DNA of 64,000 nt from contig FR902206.1 of assembly GCA_000437855.1 (NCBI GenBank), positions 110,506 through 174,505 of the forward strand. Direction: 5' to 3'. How positions within the stretch are numbered: the first letter of the stretch is position 1; each line of letters opens with the position of its first letter. Of this stretch, positions 34,029-42,866 are shown one piece after another. The DNA comes from Clostridium sp. CAG:567 (GTDB taxonomy: Bacteria > Bacillota > Clostridia > TANB77 > CAG-508). A program made the translations under genes and the position numbers. The notes beneath the pieces were generated by a model. The model searched no databases and was not told the origin of the DNA. It worked only from the letters and a program-made list of their open reading frames with translations.

Positions 34029-35852
34029 ATGAATAATCAAAATATTAGAAACATAGCAATTATCGCACACGTAGATCATGGTAAAACTACATTAGTTGAT
34101 GCTCTTTTAAGACAAAGCCATGTATTTAGAGAAAATGAACAAGTATCTGAAAGAGTAATGGATTCAGGAGATATTGAAAAAGAAAGAGGAATTACAATTC
34201 TTTCTAAAAATACATCAGTTATGTATAATGGCATAAAAATAAATATTGTTGACACGCCTGGGCATGCTGATTTTGGTGGAGAAGTAGAACGTGTACTTAA
34301 AATGGTAGACGGTGTACTTTTATTAGTTGATGCTTTTGAAGGACCAATGCCTCAAACTAGAGAAGTTTTAAAGAAATCTTTAGCATTAAATTTAAAACCA
34401 ATAGTTGTTATAAATAAAATAGATAGACCAGGTGCAGATCCATTAAAGGTTGTTGACAAAGTTCTAGAATTATTTATTGAGCTAAATGCAAATGACGAAC
34501 AACTAGATTTCCCAGTTGTATATACATCTGCAAAAAATGGAATTGCTAAAATGAATTTAACAGATGAAAGTGATAATGTAACATGTATTTTTGATACAAT
34601 TATCAAAAACATAAATCCACCAGCATGTGAGCAAGATGGAACAATGCAATTATTAGTTTCTAATATTGATTATGATGATTATTTAGGAAGATTAGCAGTT
34701 GGTAGAGTTGAACGTGGAACAATAAAAGTTGGACAAAGTGTTGCTATTTGCAAAAAAGACGACAAAATAGCACAAGGAAAAATTGCTAAACTATTTACTT
34801 ATCAAGGATTAAAAAGAACTGAAGTAGAGGAAGTTGGTGCTGGAGATATAGTATGTATTTCTGGTATTAGTGATATTAATATTGGAGAAACTGTTTGCGA
34901 TGTAAATAATCCAGAAAAAATAGATTTCGTTGATATTGATGAACCAACAGTATCTATGACTTTTAGTGTTAATAATGGACCTTTAGCTGGTAAAGAAGGA
35001 CAATTTGTTACATCAAGACATATTCGTGATAGACTATTTAAAGAACTAGAAAGAAATGTAAGCTTACGTGTAAAAGAAACAGATACACCAGATAGCTTTG
35101 AAGTATGTGGACGTGGAGAGTTACATTTATCAGTATTAATAGAAACAATGAGAAGAGAAGGATTTGAACTTTTAGTATCTCGTCCAAAGGTTATTTTTAA
35201 AGAAATTGATGGTGTAAAATGTGAACCAATGGAAAGATTGGTTGTAAATGTTCCAGATGATTGTATAGGAAATGTTATTGAAAAACTTGGAAGAAGAAAA
35301 GCTGAAATGATAAATATGGAACCAGCAGAAGCAGGACATACAAAAGTAGAATTTAAAATACCTGCAAGAGGTTTAATTGGTTATCGTACAGAGTTCCTAA
35401 CAGATACAAAAGGTGAAGGAACAATGAACAGCATATTTGATTGCTATGAACCATATAAAGGAGAAATTCAAGCAAGAACAAGAGGAGTTTTAGTTGCATT
35501 TGAACCAGGAACATCAATTACTTATGGATTATACAATGCCCAAGAAAGAGGAGAACTATTAATTGGAGCAGGTGTTGAAGTATATGAAGGAATGATAGTT
35601 GGTATTAATTCTAGAAATGAAGACATTTCTATAAATGTATGTAAAGAAAAACACTTAACAAATACTAGAGCATCTGGATCAGATGATGCACTTCGTTTAG
35701 TACCACCAGTACAAATGTCATTAGAAAAAGCTATTGAATTTATTGCTGAAGACGAATTAGTTGAAATAACACCAAAAAATATTCGTCTAAGAAAGAAAAT
35801 ATTAAATAACAAAGATAGAGAAAGAATGGCAAGAAGAGCTACAGCAGAGTAG
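34029..35852 (+). CDS. typA: Ribosome-associated GTPase BipA/TypA
   Basis: The protein is 607 residues of the translational GTPase family. The G domain shows IIAHVDHGKTTLVDALL, switch II DTPGHADFGGEVERV and NKIDRPGADP. Domain II follows, then the EF-G-like domains and the TypA-specific C-terminus (RGLIGYRTEFLTDTKGEGTMNS, NVCKEKHLTNTRASGSDDALRL). BipA acts in ribosome assembly and stress adaptation. The start is ATG 34029 with AGGGGT upstream. Confidence 0.97.
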   Translation: MNNQNIRNIAIIAHVDHGKTTLVDALLRQSHVFRENEQVSERVMDSGDIEKERGITILSKNTSVMYNGIKINIVDTPGHADFGGEVERVLKMVDGVLLLVDAFEGPMPQTREVLKKSLALNLKPIVVINKIDRPGADPLKVVDKVLELFIELNANDEQLDFPVVYTSAKNGIAKMNLTDESDNVTCIFDTIIKNINPPACEQDGTMQLLVSNIDYDDYLGRLAVGRVERGTIKVGQSVAICKKDDKIAQGKIAKLFTYQGLKRTEVEEVGAGDIVCISGISDINIGETVCDVNNPEKIDFVDIDEPTVSMTFSVNNGPLAGKEGQFVTSRHIRDRLFKELERNVSLRVKETDTPDSFEVCGRGELHLSVLIETMRREGFELLVSRPKVIFKEIDGVKCEPMERLVVNVPDDCIGNVIEKLGRRKAEMINMEPAEAGHTKVEFKIPARGLIGYRTEFLTDTKGEGTMNSIFDCYEPYKGEIQARTRGVLVAFEPGTSITYGLYNAQERGELLIGAGVEVYEGMIVGINSRNEDISINVCKEKHLTNTRASGSDDALRLVPPVQMSLEKAIEFIAEDELVEITPKNIRLRKKILNNKDRERMARRATAE

Positions 35853-35865
35853 TAAAGGAGTAAAG

Positions 35866-35994
35866 TTGTTATCTTCAAATCCAAAATATCAAAAATATAA
35901 GCAATATTTTAGAAAATGGATAAATGATCAATATGCTAAAAAAGAAGAGATACAAAAAAGAGGAAAAAGAGAAGATGAACAAGAAAGAGATTAG
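35866..35994 (+). CDS. Possible 42-residue basic protein overlapping the methyltransferase start
   Basis: A TTG at 35866 follows AAAGGAG (35855-35861) at good spacing and opens a frame (LSSNPKYQKYKQYFRKWIND, then a Lys/Glu/Arg-rich tail) to TAG 35992. It overlaps the probable methyltransferase start at 35975. I do not recognise it; it may be a small protein or a coupling leader. Confidence 0.4.
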   Translation: MLSSNPKYQKYKQYFRKWINDQYAKKEEIQKRGKREDEQERD

Positions 35995-36565
35995 TATAAT
36001 TAAGAAAAAAGCTTTAGAAGACAAAGTGCCAATTATAATGGATGATACTTTAGAAGTTATTGCAAAAATATTAGATGAAATTAAACCTAAGAAAATATTA
36101 GAAATTGGAACAGCAGTTGGCTATTCAGCCATCTGCTTTTCAGAATATTTGCAAGAAAATGGAAAGATAGATACAATTGAAAGAGACACTGAAAGAGTAA
36201 AAGAGGCAAGAGAAAATATTAAAAAAGCTGAAGTTGAAGAAAAAATAAACATATATGAAGGAGATGCAGTAGAAATATTGCCTACTTTAAATGATGAGTA
36301 TGATGTTGTATTTATAGATGCTGCAAAAGGAAAATACCCATTTTTCTTAAATCAGGCTTTGAGGATGATAAAACCGGGAGGGGTAATATTTGCAGACAAT
36401 ATATTATACAAGGGTTATGTTATGAGTGATTATAATAAACACAAACAAAGAACTGCTGTAAGGAACCTAAGAGAATATATTGCTGAAATTACAAATAATG
36501 AAAAATTAGAAACAGAGATATTAGAAGTTGGAGATGGTCTTGCTATATCAAAGACAAAAAGATGA
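35975..36565 (+). CDS. SAM-dependent O-methyltransferase (YrrM-like)
   Basis: The protein is about 196 residues from ATG 35975; an upstream ATG at 35924 would add a lysine-rich extension. The Rossmann domain shows KKILEIGTAVGYSAICFSE, IDTIERDTERVKEARENI, YDVVFIDAAKGKYPFFLNQ and PGGVIFADNILYKGYV, the pattern of the COMT-like methyltransferase family 3 and of YrrM/TrmR. In Bacillus the yrrM gene stands with the U32-family yrrN-yrrO genes and YrrM methylates 5-hydroxyuridine in tRNA. A U32 gene follows here at 37295, so the same tRNA wobble role is likely. Confidence 0.82.
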   Translation: MNKKEISIIKKKALEDKVPIIMDDTLEVIAKILDEIKPKKILEIGTAVGYSAICFSEYLQENGKIDTIERDTERVKEARENIKKAEVEEKINIYEGDAVEILPTLNDEYDVVFIDAAKGKYPFFLNQALRMIKPGGVIFADNILYKGYVMSDYNKHKQRTAVRNLREYIAEITNNEKLETEILEVGDGLAISKTKR

Positions 36566-36585
36566 CTTTTAAAGTCATCTTTTTC
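36556..36585. terminator. Terminator between convergent genes
   Basis: AAAAAGATGAC pairs with GTCATCTTTTT across a loop TTTTAAA, followed by T bases. The methyltransferase stop codon lies inside the stem. It can also serve the minus-strand gene at 36604. Confidence 0.75.
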
Positions 36586-36603
36586 GTTGTATAAGAAATT
36601 TTA

Positions 36604-37155
36604 TTATATATTTAAATAACGTACACAAGATGCAATAGTGTCAACAATAAATAATAATAAGAAAGTATATAATAAAATTATTTGCATTGCATAAGGAATT
36701 TTTGAAAGTATAATATTCACATGCTTTTTAAAAAAAGGATAAATGTGGTTTATAAATAAAATTGCTATTATACCCCAAGCAAATGAATAAAAAATGCTAA
36801 TTCGCCCATTTAAGTTAAAGAATTCATTTGTATAATCCCACCAATGCATTGCAAACATTGCATCTAAAATATAGCTTACTGAATATTCAAATACGGAAAA
36901 AATAACAGCTGCATAAATAAAAAGTTTAAAATTGTAATTTTTGTATTTATAAAAAAACATTATGAGAATTAAAGCCCCATAGCCATAAATAGGGCAGATA
37001 GGACCATACAAAAAACCTCTTTTTACAAAATGGCCAAGATTATATATTGCATACAAAGTTTCCATAATCCAACCAATGCAAGCAAATAAAAGAAAATATA
37101 AAATAAGAATTTGAAACCTATTTAATTTTACTTTTTTCTTTAATGTGTTTTCCAT
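36604..37155 (-). CDS. Putative ABC-transporter permease, CmpB family
   Basis: The protein is 183 residues with about five membrane helices. The N-terminal pattern FQILILYFLLFACIGWIMET and the segment KRGFLYGPICPIYGYGALI are those of the Pfam family ABC_trans_CmpB (PF06541), annotated as a putative permease; no transport activity is proven. No ATPase lies nearby. It is a single minus-strand gene with GAGGAG before its ATG. Confidence 0.82.
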   Translation of the reverse strand: MENTLKKKVKLNRFQILILYFLLFACIGWIMETLYAIYNLGHFVKRGFLYGPICPIYGYGALILIMFFYKYKNYNFKLFIYAAVIFSVFEYSVSYILDAMFAMHWWDYTNEFFNLNGRISIFYSFAWGIIAILFINHIYPFFKKHVNIILSKIPYAMQIILLYTFLLLFIVDTIASCVRYLNI

Positions 37156-37294
37156 AATAAAACTCCTCTTAATATAATCTATAATACCAAATTTTAATAA
37201 AAATGTAAAGTATTAGTTTAGGGACGTTTCTTTAATATGATACTTGACAAGTAGTGTATAATTATATTGAATCTTTTTGAAATGGAGAAATAAA

Positions 37295-38533
37295 ATGAAT
37301 AAAATAAAACCAGAATTATTAGCACCAGCAGGGTCTTTTGAAAAAGCTAAAACAGCCTTTTTATATGGGGCAGATGCAGTTTACTGTGGTACAGGTGCTC
37401 TTTCATTAAGAAGTAGAGCAGAAGTTGACAATGATGATTTAGCTAAAACAATTAAATATGCGCATAGCATAGGAAAAAAGGTTTATGCTGCCATAAATAT
37501 TTATGCTTGGGATAGTTATTATGAAGAAATAAAAGAACAAGCTAAAATGCTAAATGACTTAAAAGTAGATGCTATTATTGCTTCTGATGGTGGCGTAATG
37601 GAAATATTAAAACAATATGCACCTGATGTTGAAATACATGTAAGCACACAAGCAAATACTGTTAGTTACCATAGTGCAAACTTTTGGTATAAAAACGGAG
37701 CTAAAAGAGTTATTTTAGGTAGAGAGTTAAATAAAGAACAAATAAGAGATATTATAAACAACACTCCAAAAGATTTAACAACAGAAATATTTGTGCATGG
37801 AGCTATTTGTTTTGGATATTCAGGAAGATGTTTCTTAAGTGATTTCTTGGCTAGTAGAAGTGCAAATCTTGGAGATTGTGCTCAAAGTTGTAGATGGGCA
37901 TATAATGTATATGTTGAAGAGCATAATAAGCCTGGAAATTTAATGCCAGTTGAATATGATGAAAATGGTACATATATATTTTCATCTAAAGATTTATGCT
38001 TAATTAAAGAAGTGCCTGAAATAATTGATATGGGAGTAGATAGCTTAAAAATAGAAGGCAGATTAAAAACAGAATATTATTTGGCATCTGTAGTAAATGC
38101 TTATAGAAATGCAATTGATGATTATATAAATGATTCAGAACATTACGATTATACAAAATATTTAAGTGAATTAGAAAAGACAAAAACAAGAGGATTAACA
38201 ACATTCTATTTTAATGATAGAAATAACAAGGATTTCCAAGAATATGATGGCAAACAGTATAATCCAAATTATGAATTTGGAGGAAAAGTGTTAAATGAAA
38301 ATGGAGATAAATACATAATTGAAATTAGAAATAAATTATCTGTTGGAGATACAATGGAAATTTTAATACCTGGAAAAATAGAGCCTGTAAGCTTTAAGAT
38401 AGAAAATTTATGGGACTCAGAAACAGAAGAAGAGATACCAACTGTAAATCCGGGAAAAGCAGAACAAACTGTTTTAATGAAATTACCAATTAAAGCAGAG
38501 GGTGGATGGATTTTAAGAAGAAAGAAAGCTTAG
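37295..38533 (+). CDS. U32 family protein, likely tRNA hydroxylation factor (TrhP/YrrO-like)
   Basis: The protein is 412 residues from ATG 37295, preceded by TGGAG. Motifs are PELLAPAGSFEKAKTAFLYG, VYCGTGALSLRSRAE, EIFVHGAICFGYSGRCFLSD and GDCAQSCRWAY with its cysteines, then FSSKDLCLIKEVPEIIDMGV and SLKIEGRLKTEYYLA. Once labelled collagenase-like peptidases, U32 proteins of this type act in prephenate-dependent 5-hydroxyuridine formation in tRNA. The methyltransferase at 35975 supports that role. The C-terminal domain (about 320-412) is the short beta-rich form. Confidence 0.88.
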   Translation: MNKIKPELLAPAGSFEKAKTAFLYGADAVYCGTGALSLRSRAEVDNDDLAKTIKYAHSIGKKVYAAINIYAWDSYYEEIKEQAKMLNDLKVDAIIASDGGVMEILKQYAPDVEIHVSTQANTVSYHSANFWYKNGAKRVILGRELNKEQIRDIINNTPKDLTTEIFVHGAICFGYSGRCFLSDFLASRSANLGDCAQSCRWAYNVYVEEHNKPGNLMPVEYDENGTYIFSSKDLCLIKEVPEIIDMGVDSLKIEGRLKTEYYLASVVNAYRNAIDDYINDSEHYDYTKYLSELEKTKTRGLTTFYFNDRNNKDFQEYDGKQYNPNYEFGGKVLNENGDKYIIEIRNKLSVGDTMEILIPGKIEPVSFKIENLWDSETEEEIPTVNPGKAEQTVLMKLPIKAEGGWILRRKKA

Positions 38534-38549
38534 GCGCTTTCTTTCTTTT
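38518..38549 (+). terminator. Terminator overlapping the U32 gene stop
   Basis: Stem GAAAGAAAGC with GCTTTCTTTC, followed by TTTT. The TAG stop is in the loop. Confidence 0.7.
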
Positions 38550-38611
38550 CTAATTGTAGGCTTAACCAAAAACCAATTGCAAATAAAACTAAGGAAATAA
38601 AACCTTCTAAA

Positions 38612-39343
38612 TCAAAGGTGAAACCGTGGGTATAAAACTAATACAGAACCTAGTACAAATCCAATTATTCCATAAAAAGTTTGTGCATAATATTTACTAA
38701 ACAAAAATTGTATAAGTTTTAAAAATAAAATACTACCAATAAAAAGTCCAATTCCCATAGGAAATAAAATACTTAAGTCAATATTTGCAACAGCCGAAAG
38801 GTATGTAGTATAAACACCTAATGTCATCAAAATTACGCTACTACTTACACCAGGAATAACCACTCCTGCAGACATCAAAAGCCCAGCCAATACTAAATAG
38901 AAAAAGTAATTAGAATCAAGATTTAAATTTATAAGTTGAGGTAAAATGTGTTCTAATCTAATTGATAATACTCCTATTAAAAAAGTAAATAAAAAATATA
39001 GTAAATAGTGCAATCTAAAACCAGACTTATTATTGGCTTTTTTTAATAGAATTGGCATGCTTCCAATAATCAAGCCAATAAAGCAAAAGTTAGTAGGCAT
39101 AGGATATGTGGCAAATAAAAATTTTAATAATTTACTAACAAGTAATACTCCAATAATTCCACCGAGTGCAATAGGAAATAGAAAAGCAAAATTCTTTTTA
39201 AAATCTTTAAATATGTTTAATATACTATCAACTAGTTTTTCATAAATACCAAAAATAATACAGAACACACCACTACTAATACCGGGAAGGATAGCACCAC
39301 TGCCAATAAAAACACCTTTAATAACATCTAGAATAAATTTCAT
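38612..39343 (-). CDS. DUF368 membrane protein, candidate polyprenyl-phosphate translocase (PopT-like)
   Basis: The protein is about 243 residues with eight hydrophobic helices. It contains KGVFIGSGAILPGISSGVFCIIFG near the start and a second inverted copy, SAGVVIPGVSSSVILMTLGVY, in the second half, the internal repeat of the DUF368 family. Members (PopT) recycle undecaprenyl phosphate across the membrane, which would fit a strain with a large polymer locus. The start is ATG 39343 with TGGAG upstream; TTG 39349 is less likely. Confidence 0.88.
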   Translation of the reverse strand: MKFILDVIKGVFIGSGAILPGISSGVFCIIFGIYEKLVDSILNIFKDFKKNFAFLFPIALGGIIGVLLVSKLLKFLFATYPMPTNFCFIGLIIGSMPILLKKANNKSGFRLHYLLYFLFTFLIGVLSIRLEHILPQLINLNLDSNYFFYLVLAGLLMSAGVVIPGVSSSVILMTLGVYTTYLSAVANIDLSILFPMGIGLFIGSILFLKLIQFLFSKYYAQTFYGIIGFVLGSVLVLYPRFHL

Positions 39344-39407
39344 AAACAAATCTCCAAATCTATTTATAAAATTTATTCAAAAAAAATAAAAAAATTCATA
39401 AAAGTTC

Positions 39408-39436
39408 TTGACAAAATATAATATAACATTTATAAT
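39408..39436 (+). promoter_or_regulatory. Consensus promoter of tRNA-Gly
   Basis: TTGACA (39408-39413) and TATAAT (39431-39436), spacer 17, about 20 bases before the tRNA. Confidence 0.8.
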
Positions 39437-39456
39437 AATACTTGTTCATACGAAAT

Positions 39457-39530
<74 letters not shown>

Positions 39531-39539
39531 TTTGAAATC

Positions 39540-39571
39540 AACTTACGGACTTAAAAGTTCGTAAGTTTTTA
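39540..39571 (+). terminator. Terminator of tRNA-Gly
   Basis: Stem AACTTACG-ACT with AGT-CGTAAGTT, then five T. A related hairpin recurs at 41018-41050. Confidence 0.8.
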
Positions 39572-39590
39572 TTTTATATAAATAATCTTC

Positions 39591-39634
39591 AAAAAAGAGG
39601 AAAAAATTATCAGAATAATTTAATCCTCTTTTTT
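39591..39634. terminator. Hairpin with A-run and T-run flanks
   Basis: AAAAAAGAGGA (39591-39601) is the exact reverse complement of TCCTCTTTTTT (39624-39634). It may be a terminator in either direction, perhaps left from a lost gene downstream of the tRNA. Confidence 0.5.
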
Positions 39635-39662
39635 ATTTTTTGAATATGGGAATAAAATCTAT

Positions 39663-39757
39663 GTCTAGCCAACACTGAATTTGTACTCCCAAACAAATTC
39701 TTATATGGGGAATACCCCAAACCCCTAAATACAAATCAAGATTTATGTTGGTTTTAG
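39663..39757. other. Fold-back region with a GGGGAATACCCC core
   Basis: No gene is visible in 39635-39791. The outer parts CTAGCCAACA and TGTTGGTTTTAG can pair, with ATTTGTA and TACAAAT further in and a small palindrome GGGG-AATA-CCCC at 39707-39718. It may be the end of a lost mobile element or a structured RNA. Confidence 0.3.
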
Positions 39758-39791
39758 CAATGTATATTATGTAATTATTGGAACAATTCAA

Positions 39792-40823
39792 TTACCTTGA
39801 TACTCCGTAATTTATTTCTCTACTTTTAATGGTACTTTTATAAGTATCATTAACAAATTTATCTGCTAGTTCATTAACACCTATACCGTTTCTATTATTG
39901 TGACCTCTGCCTAAAATTATTTTATGTTGAACATCAATTCCTAGGCTTTGCAATATTTGAATTGTTTTTTGTGCTCTAGAAAACATTTCTGTTCCTAAAA
40001 CACTTCTTTGATATTTTCCGACTTCTGTTGGCACGCTTCTATCAAAATAACTCATATCATGCATAGGAGCAGGTTGGCCAAAATCATCAAACCTTGAGTT
40101 TGATTTGTTTTGTGTTTCAAGTTCTCCAACATAATATCTAAACTTAATTTTTGAATAGCTTTCTAAATCAAATCTCTTGCCTGTTAAAGATTCATAATCA
40201 GCTATTCCTAACGGATAAGCCAATTTTTCTGTTGGAATAGGAATACTACCACTTGCACCACCTATACAAGCAGTTTCAACAATGTCCGGATGTAATAAAG
40301 CAAATCGTTGTGCAAAGACTCCCGAACTTGAATATCCATTTAAAAATATTCTATCTTTTACAACTAATCCTCTTTCTTGTTCCAAAATAGATTTTGCTCT
40401 ACAAATAATTTTAACTACTTGCTCATCTATTCTATAATTTCTATCATCCCTTGAAATACTAAAACAATCTTGAGATAATTGTTGTAAATACGGATAATCT
40501 CTATAGCTTGGTATTAATGGAATAACAATAGGGCTCGGCAAATCTCTTGTTAATTGTGCTAATCTAATTCCTGTTTGAGTTCCTTGTTCTATAATTTCTT
40601 GTAAATTTCCACTTTCTAAATTGTTTGCTTCTACCACAAGTTGGCCATTTGTATTTTCTGATAACGGAATTGCAAAAATACATGGTATATTAATACCTTT
40701 ATTCATATCAGTAGCTAAAAATTTTATTTTATATGGAATTCCATTAATTTGATATTCTAAATCTATATCTCTACCATGCTCCAATTCGCTAGATACATAT
40801 CTTATAAATTCATCTTTATTCAT
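39792..40823 (-). CDS. Alpha/beta-hydrolase-fold protein, function unknown
   Basis: The protein is about 343 residues from ATG 40823, with TAGGTGAT upstream. It has a nucleophile elbow GYSSSGVFAQRFALLHP (Gly-x-Ser-x-Gly) near residue 165, IVIPLIPSYRDYP before it, and a possible catalytic His in KIILGRGHNNRNG near the end, an order expected for an esterase of the PHB-depolymerase type. No signal peptide is present. I do not recognise a named family. It lies between tRNA-Gly and a broken phage-type gene, so it may be cargo of an inserted segment. Confidence 0.7.
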   Translation of the reverse strand: MNKDEFIRYVSSELEHGRDIDLEYQINGIPYKIKFLATDMNKGINIPCIFAIPLSENTNGQLVVEANNLESGNLQEIIEQGTQTGIRLAQLTRDLPSPIVIPLIPSYRDYPYLQQLSQDCFSISRDDRNYRIDEQVVKIICRAKSILEQERGLVVKDRIFLNGYSSSGVFAQRFALLHPDIVETACIGGASGSIPIPTEKLAYPLGIADYESLTGKRFDLESYSKIKFRYYVGELETQNKSNSRFDDFGQPAPMHDMSYFDRSVPTEVGKYQRSVLGTEMFSRAQKTIQILQSLGIDVQHKIILGRGHNNRNGIGVNELADKFVNDTYKSTIKSREINYGVSR

Positions 40824-41017
40824 ACTTATCACCTATACAATATAATATTAAAGTTTTATTTTATCTAAAATAATTATAACATATAAATTAAAATTCTTCT
40901 ATCTTTCGGAGAAAATAAAGTTTTATTACTATTGAAATCATACAGAAATTAATATATAATATTTATAGAAAGAGAGAGTTGTAGTTCGTAAGCTGTAGCT
41001 TAACCGCTCCACAAAAA

Positions 41018-41050
41018 AACTTACGAATTTAATTGTTCATAAGTTTTTTT
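41018..41050. terminator. Second copy of the tRNA-Gly-type terminator hairpin
   Basis: AACTTACGAA pairs with TTCATAAGTT, then seven T. The sequence before it (CGCTCCACAAAA) resembles the end of the tRNA-Gly gene plus its terminator, so it could mark a duplicated tRNA 3' end. The stretch 40833-41076 holds no gene. Confidence 0.5.
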
Positions 41051-41076
41051 ATGTAATTCAGCCATATTAAATTTTT

Positions 41077-41776
41077 TTATTTAAATTTTAATTGCTCATT
41101 CATATTTTCTAATTTTTTTATACTAGAATTATCCTTTAATAACTTTAGCTGCCTTTGTGCAGTTTTATTCAACTTTACAAGTCTTTCACTTTGCGAAATA
41201 CCAGTAGTTATCATTTCTGCGTTTAAGTTTTCAAGATTTGCTAATACAACTAAATGTAGAATATCCGTATAGTCTCTAATATTTCCACTTAAATCAGGGT
41301 TGCTTTCATGCCATTCTTTTGCGGTGATACCAAATAAAGCAACATTTAAAACATCGGCTTCGTTTGCGTATATAAATTGTTTTTGCTTTTCGGTCAGCGT
41401 AGGGACAATAAATTCTTTTATACTATCAGTGTGAATAACATAGTTTGTTTTAGATAATTCTCTTTTTACAGACCATTCGATTTTACTTTGATAGGCTTCG
41501 TTTTTCTTAAGCCTTTCAAACTCAGTTATTAGATATAATTTGAATTCTACATTTAGCCAACTTGCAAATTCAAAAGCAATATCAGGATGAGCAAAGGTTC
41601 CTAAACTATATTTTCCACTACTTGGAATAATTCCAATAGCATTAAAATCCTTTTTCCAACGATTTGGAGTCATAGTAAAACGATTGTATCCAACTTCAGC
41701 AACTTTAATTCTGTGTGATTCCACGGAATTAAAATTGTCATTATTTAATTCAAGAGCAAAAATGAAAAAATATTGC
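41077..41776 (-). pseudogene. 5'-truncated KilA-N domain protein
   Basis: The open frame runs FALELNNDNFNSVESHRIKV, then FTMTPNRWKKDFNAIGIIPSSGKY, GTFAHPDIAFEFASWLNVEFKLYLITEFERLK, the typical middle of KilA-N phage proteins, and a C-terminal part with TEKQKQFIYANEADVLNVALFGITAKEW. The N-terminal third of KilA-N is missing and the frame runs back directly into the DHHW gene without a credible start. It is a prophage or mobile-element relic. There is no CGG in this frame. Confidence 0.78.
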
Positions 41777-42856
41777 CTATTTTAAAGAATAACTATTATT
41801 TATTATTGAAATACTGTATATGAATAACACATCTTTATTATCAAAATTAATATAATTTCCTAATATTGTGGGTGAGATGTATCTAGTATCTACTAGAGTT
41901 ATTTTACTATAAGAACTTAATAACAAAGGTGCTAAACTACTTCCATACGAGTCTCTAAAAATTATCAATTCTTTTCCGCTAGTGTTTTTATCGTTAAAAA
42001 TAGTTAAAAGGGGAGTAGCACCAGACAAATATATGTCATACTTGTCTAATGAATTTTTTTTATTTAAATCATATACATTAGTATAAGTATTAGTTGTATA
42101 ATTAAATACTCTGGCATTTTTTAATATGTCGTTAGTCATTATATTTATTTCATCAAAGTCAGTATTTACAGGTACTCGATAAGCATAAGTACCTTTAAAC
42201 TTTGCAATATTCTCAACATTATAACTAGAACTTGAATAATTGTTCATACCTTTTAAGAGCTCATCAGCAACCTTTTGGATGTTTTCTTGTTTCCAATGGC
42301 TATCAGTTTTATAATAGTCAGTTAAATTTAATTTGTCTAATATCTTTATATATGTGGCAAAATCTAAATTTTCTTTCATTTTACTTTCAAGCAAATCATA
42401 ATCAATTTTTAAATTATTATCATTTACAAAATAATTTTTATCTGGAACAATTGAAAAATATATCTTGTTATTGGCTAAATACTTATTTTTTATATCTGTA
42501 ATTTTTTTTGTTAAATTTGTCACAGAAGCATAAGAAAGAGGATAGGTCTGCTCAACTAAATAATCGTTTTTAATATAAATGTTATGATAGTTTCCTTTGA
42601 AAGTTAAGTCTAGCTTAGCTTTGGCAGTTCTAAAATTATCTCTACTAATAAATTGATCATTTACATAGGTATCAAATTTACTAAAAAATGTACCATTAAA
42701 TAAATTCTGTAATGTAAAACTTGGAAACTGCTCAAGCTTACGCCTTTCGGCAATAGATATTTCTGTATCTGGTTTTAATATATTTAAAACAAATACTAAT
42801 AGTAATATTGTTAAAAATAAAACAGATACAATTATATTTTTAAATTTATTACTCAT
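41777..42856 (-). CDS. DHHW family protein (AlgJ/AlgX-like O-acetylation partner)
   Basis: The protein is 359 residues. An N-terminal membrane anchor (about 7-27, IIVSVLFLTILLLVFVLNIL) is followed by an extracytoplasmic domain with ISRDNFRTAKAKLDLTFKG, IYFSIVPDKNYFV and the catalytic-type motif DYYKTDSHWKQENIQ; a later ELIIFRDSYGSSLAPLL supplies a second conserved segment. This matches the DHHW family, which works with an MBOAT enzyme. The MBOAT gene is directly upstream, 10 bases away, so the two form an O-acetylation pair. Confidence 0.88.
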   Translation of the reverse strand: MSNKFKNIIVSVLFLTILLLVFVLNILKPDTEISIAERRKLEQFPSFTLQNLFNGTFFSKFDTYVNDQFISRDNFRTAKAKLDLTFKGNYHNIYIKNDYLVEQTYPLSYASVTNLTKKITDIKNKYLANNKIYFSIVPDKNYFVNDNNLKIDYDLLESKMKENLDFATYIKILDKLNLTDYYKTDSHWKQENIQKVADELLKGMNNYSSSSYNVENIAKFKGTYAYRVPVNTDFDEINIMTNDILKNARVFNYTTNTYTNVYDLNKKNSLDKYDIYLSGATPLLTIFNDKNTSGKELIIFRDSYGSSLAPLLLSSYSKITLVDTRYISPTILGNYINFDNKDVLFIYSISIINNSYSLK

Positions 42857-42866
42857 ATTTCACCTT

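Noticed and set aside
37242..37275. Promoter for the U32 gene at TTGACA 37242
   Set aside because: No -10 box occurs at 16-18 bases; the nearby TATAAT is too close to the -35 to be convincing.
41077..41724. Intact KilA-N gene from a GTG start
   Set aside because: The conserved N-terminal part of the domain is missing and homologous-looking sequence continues upstream of the GTG until it meets the DHHW gene.
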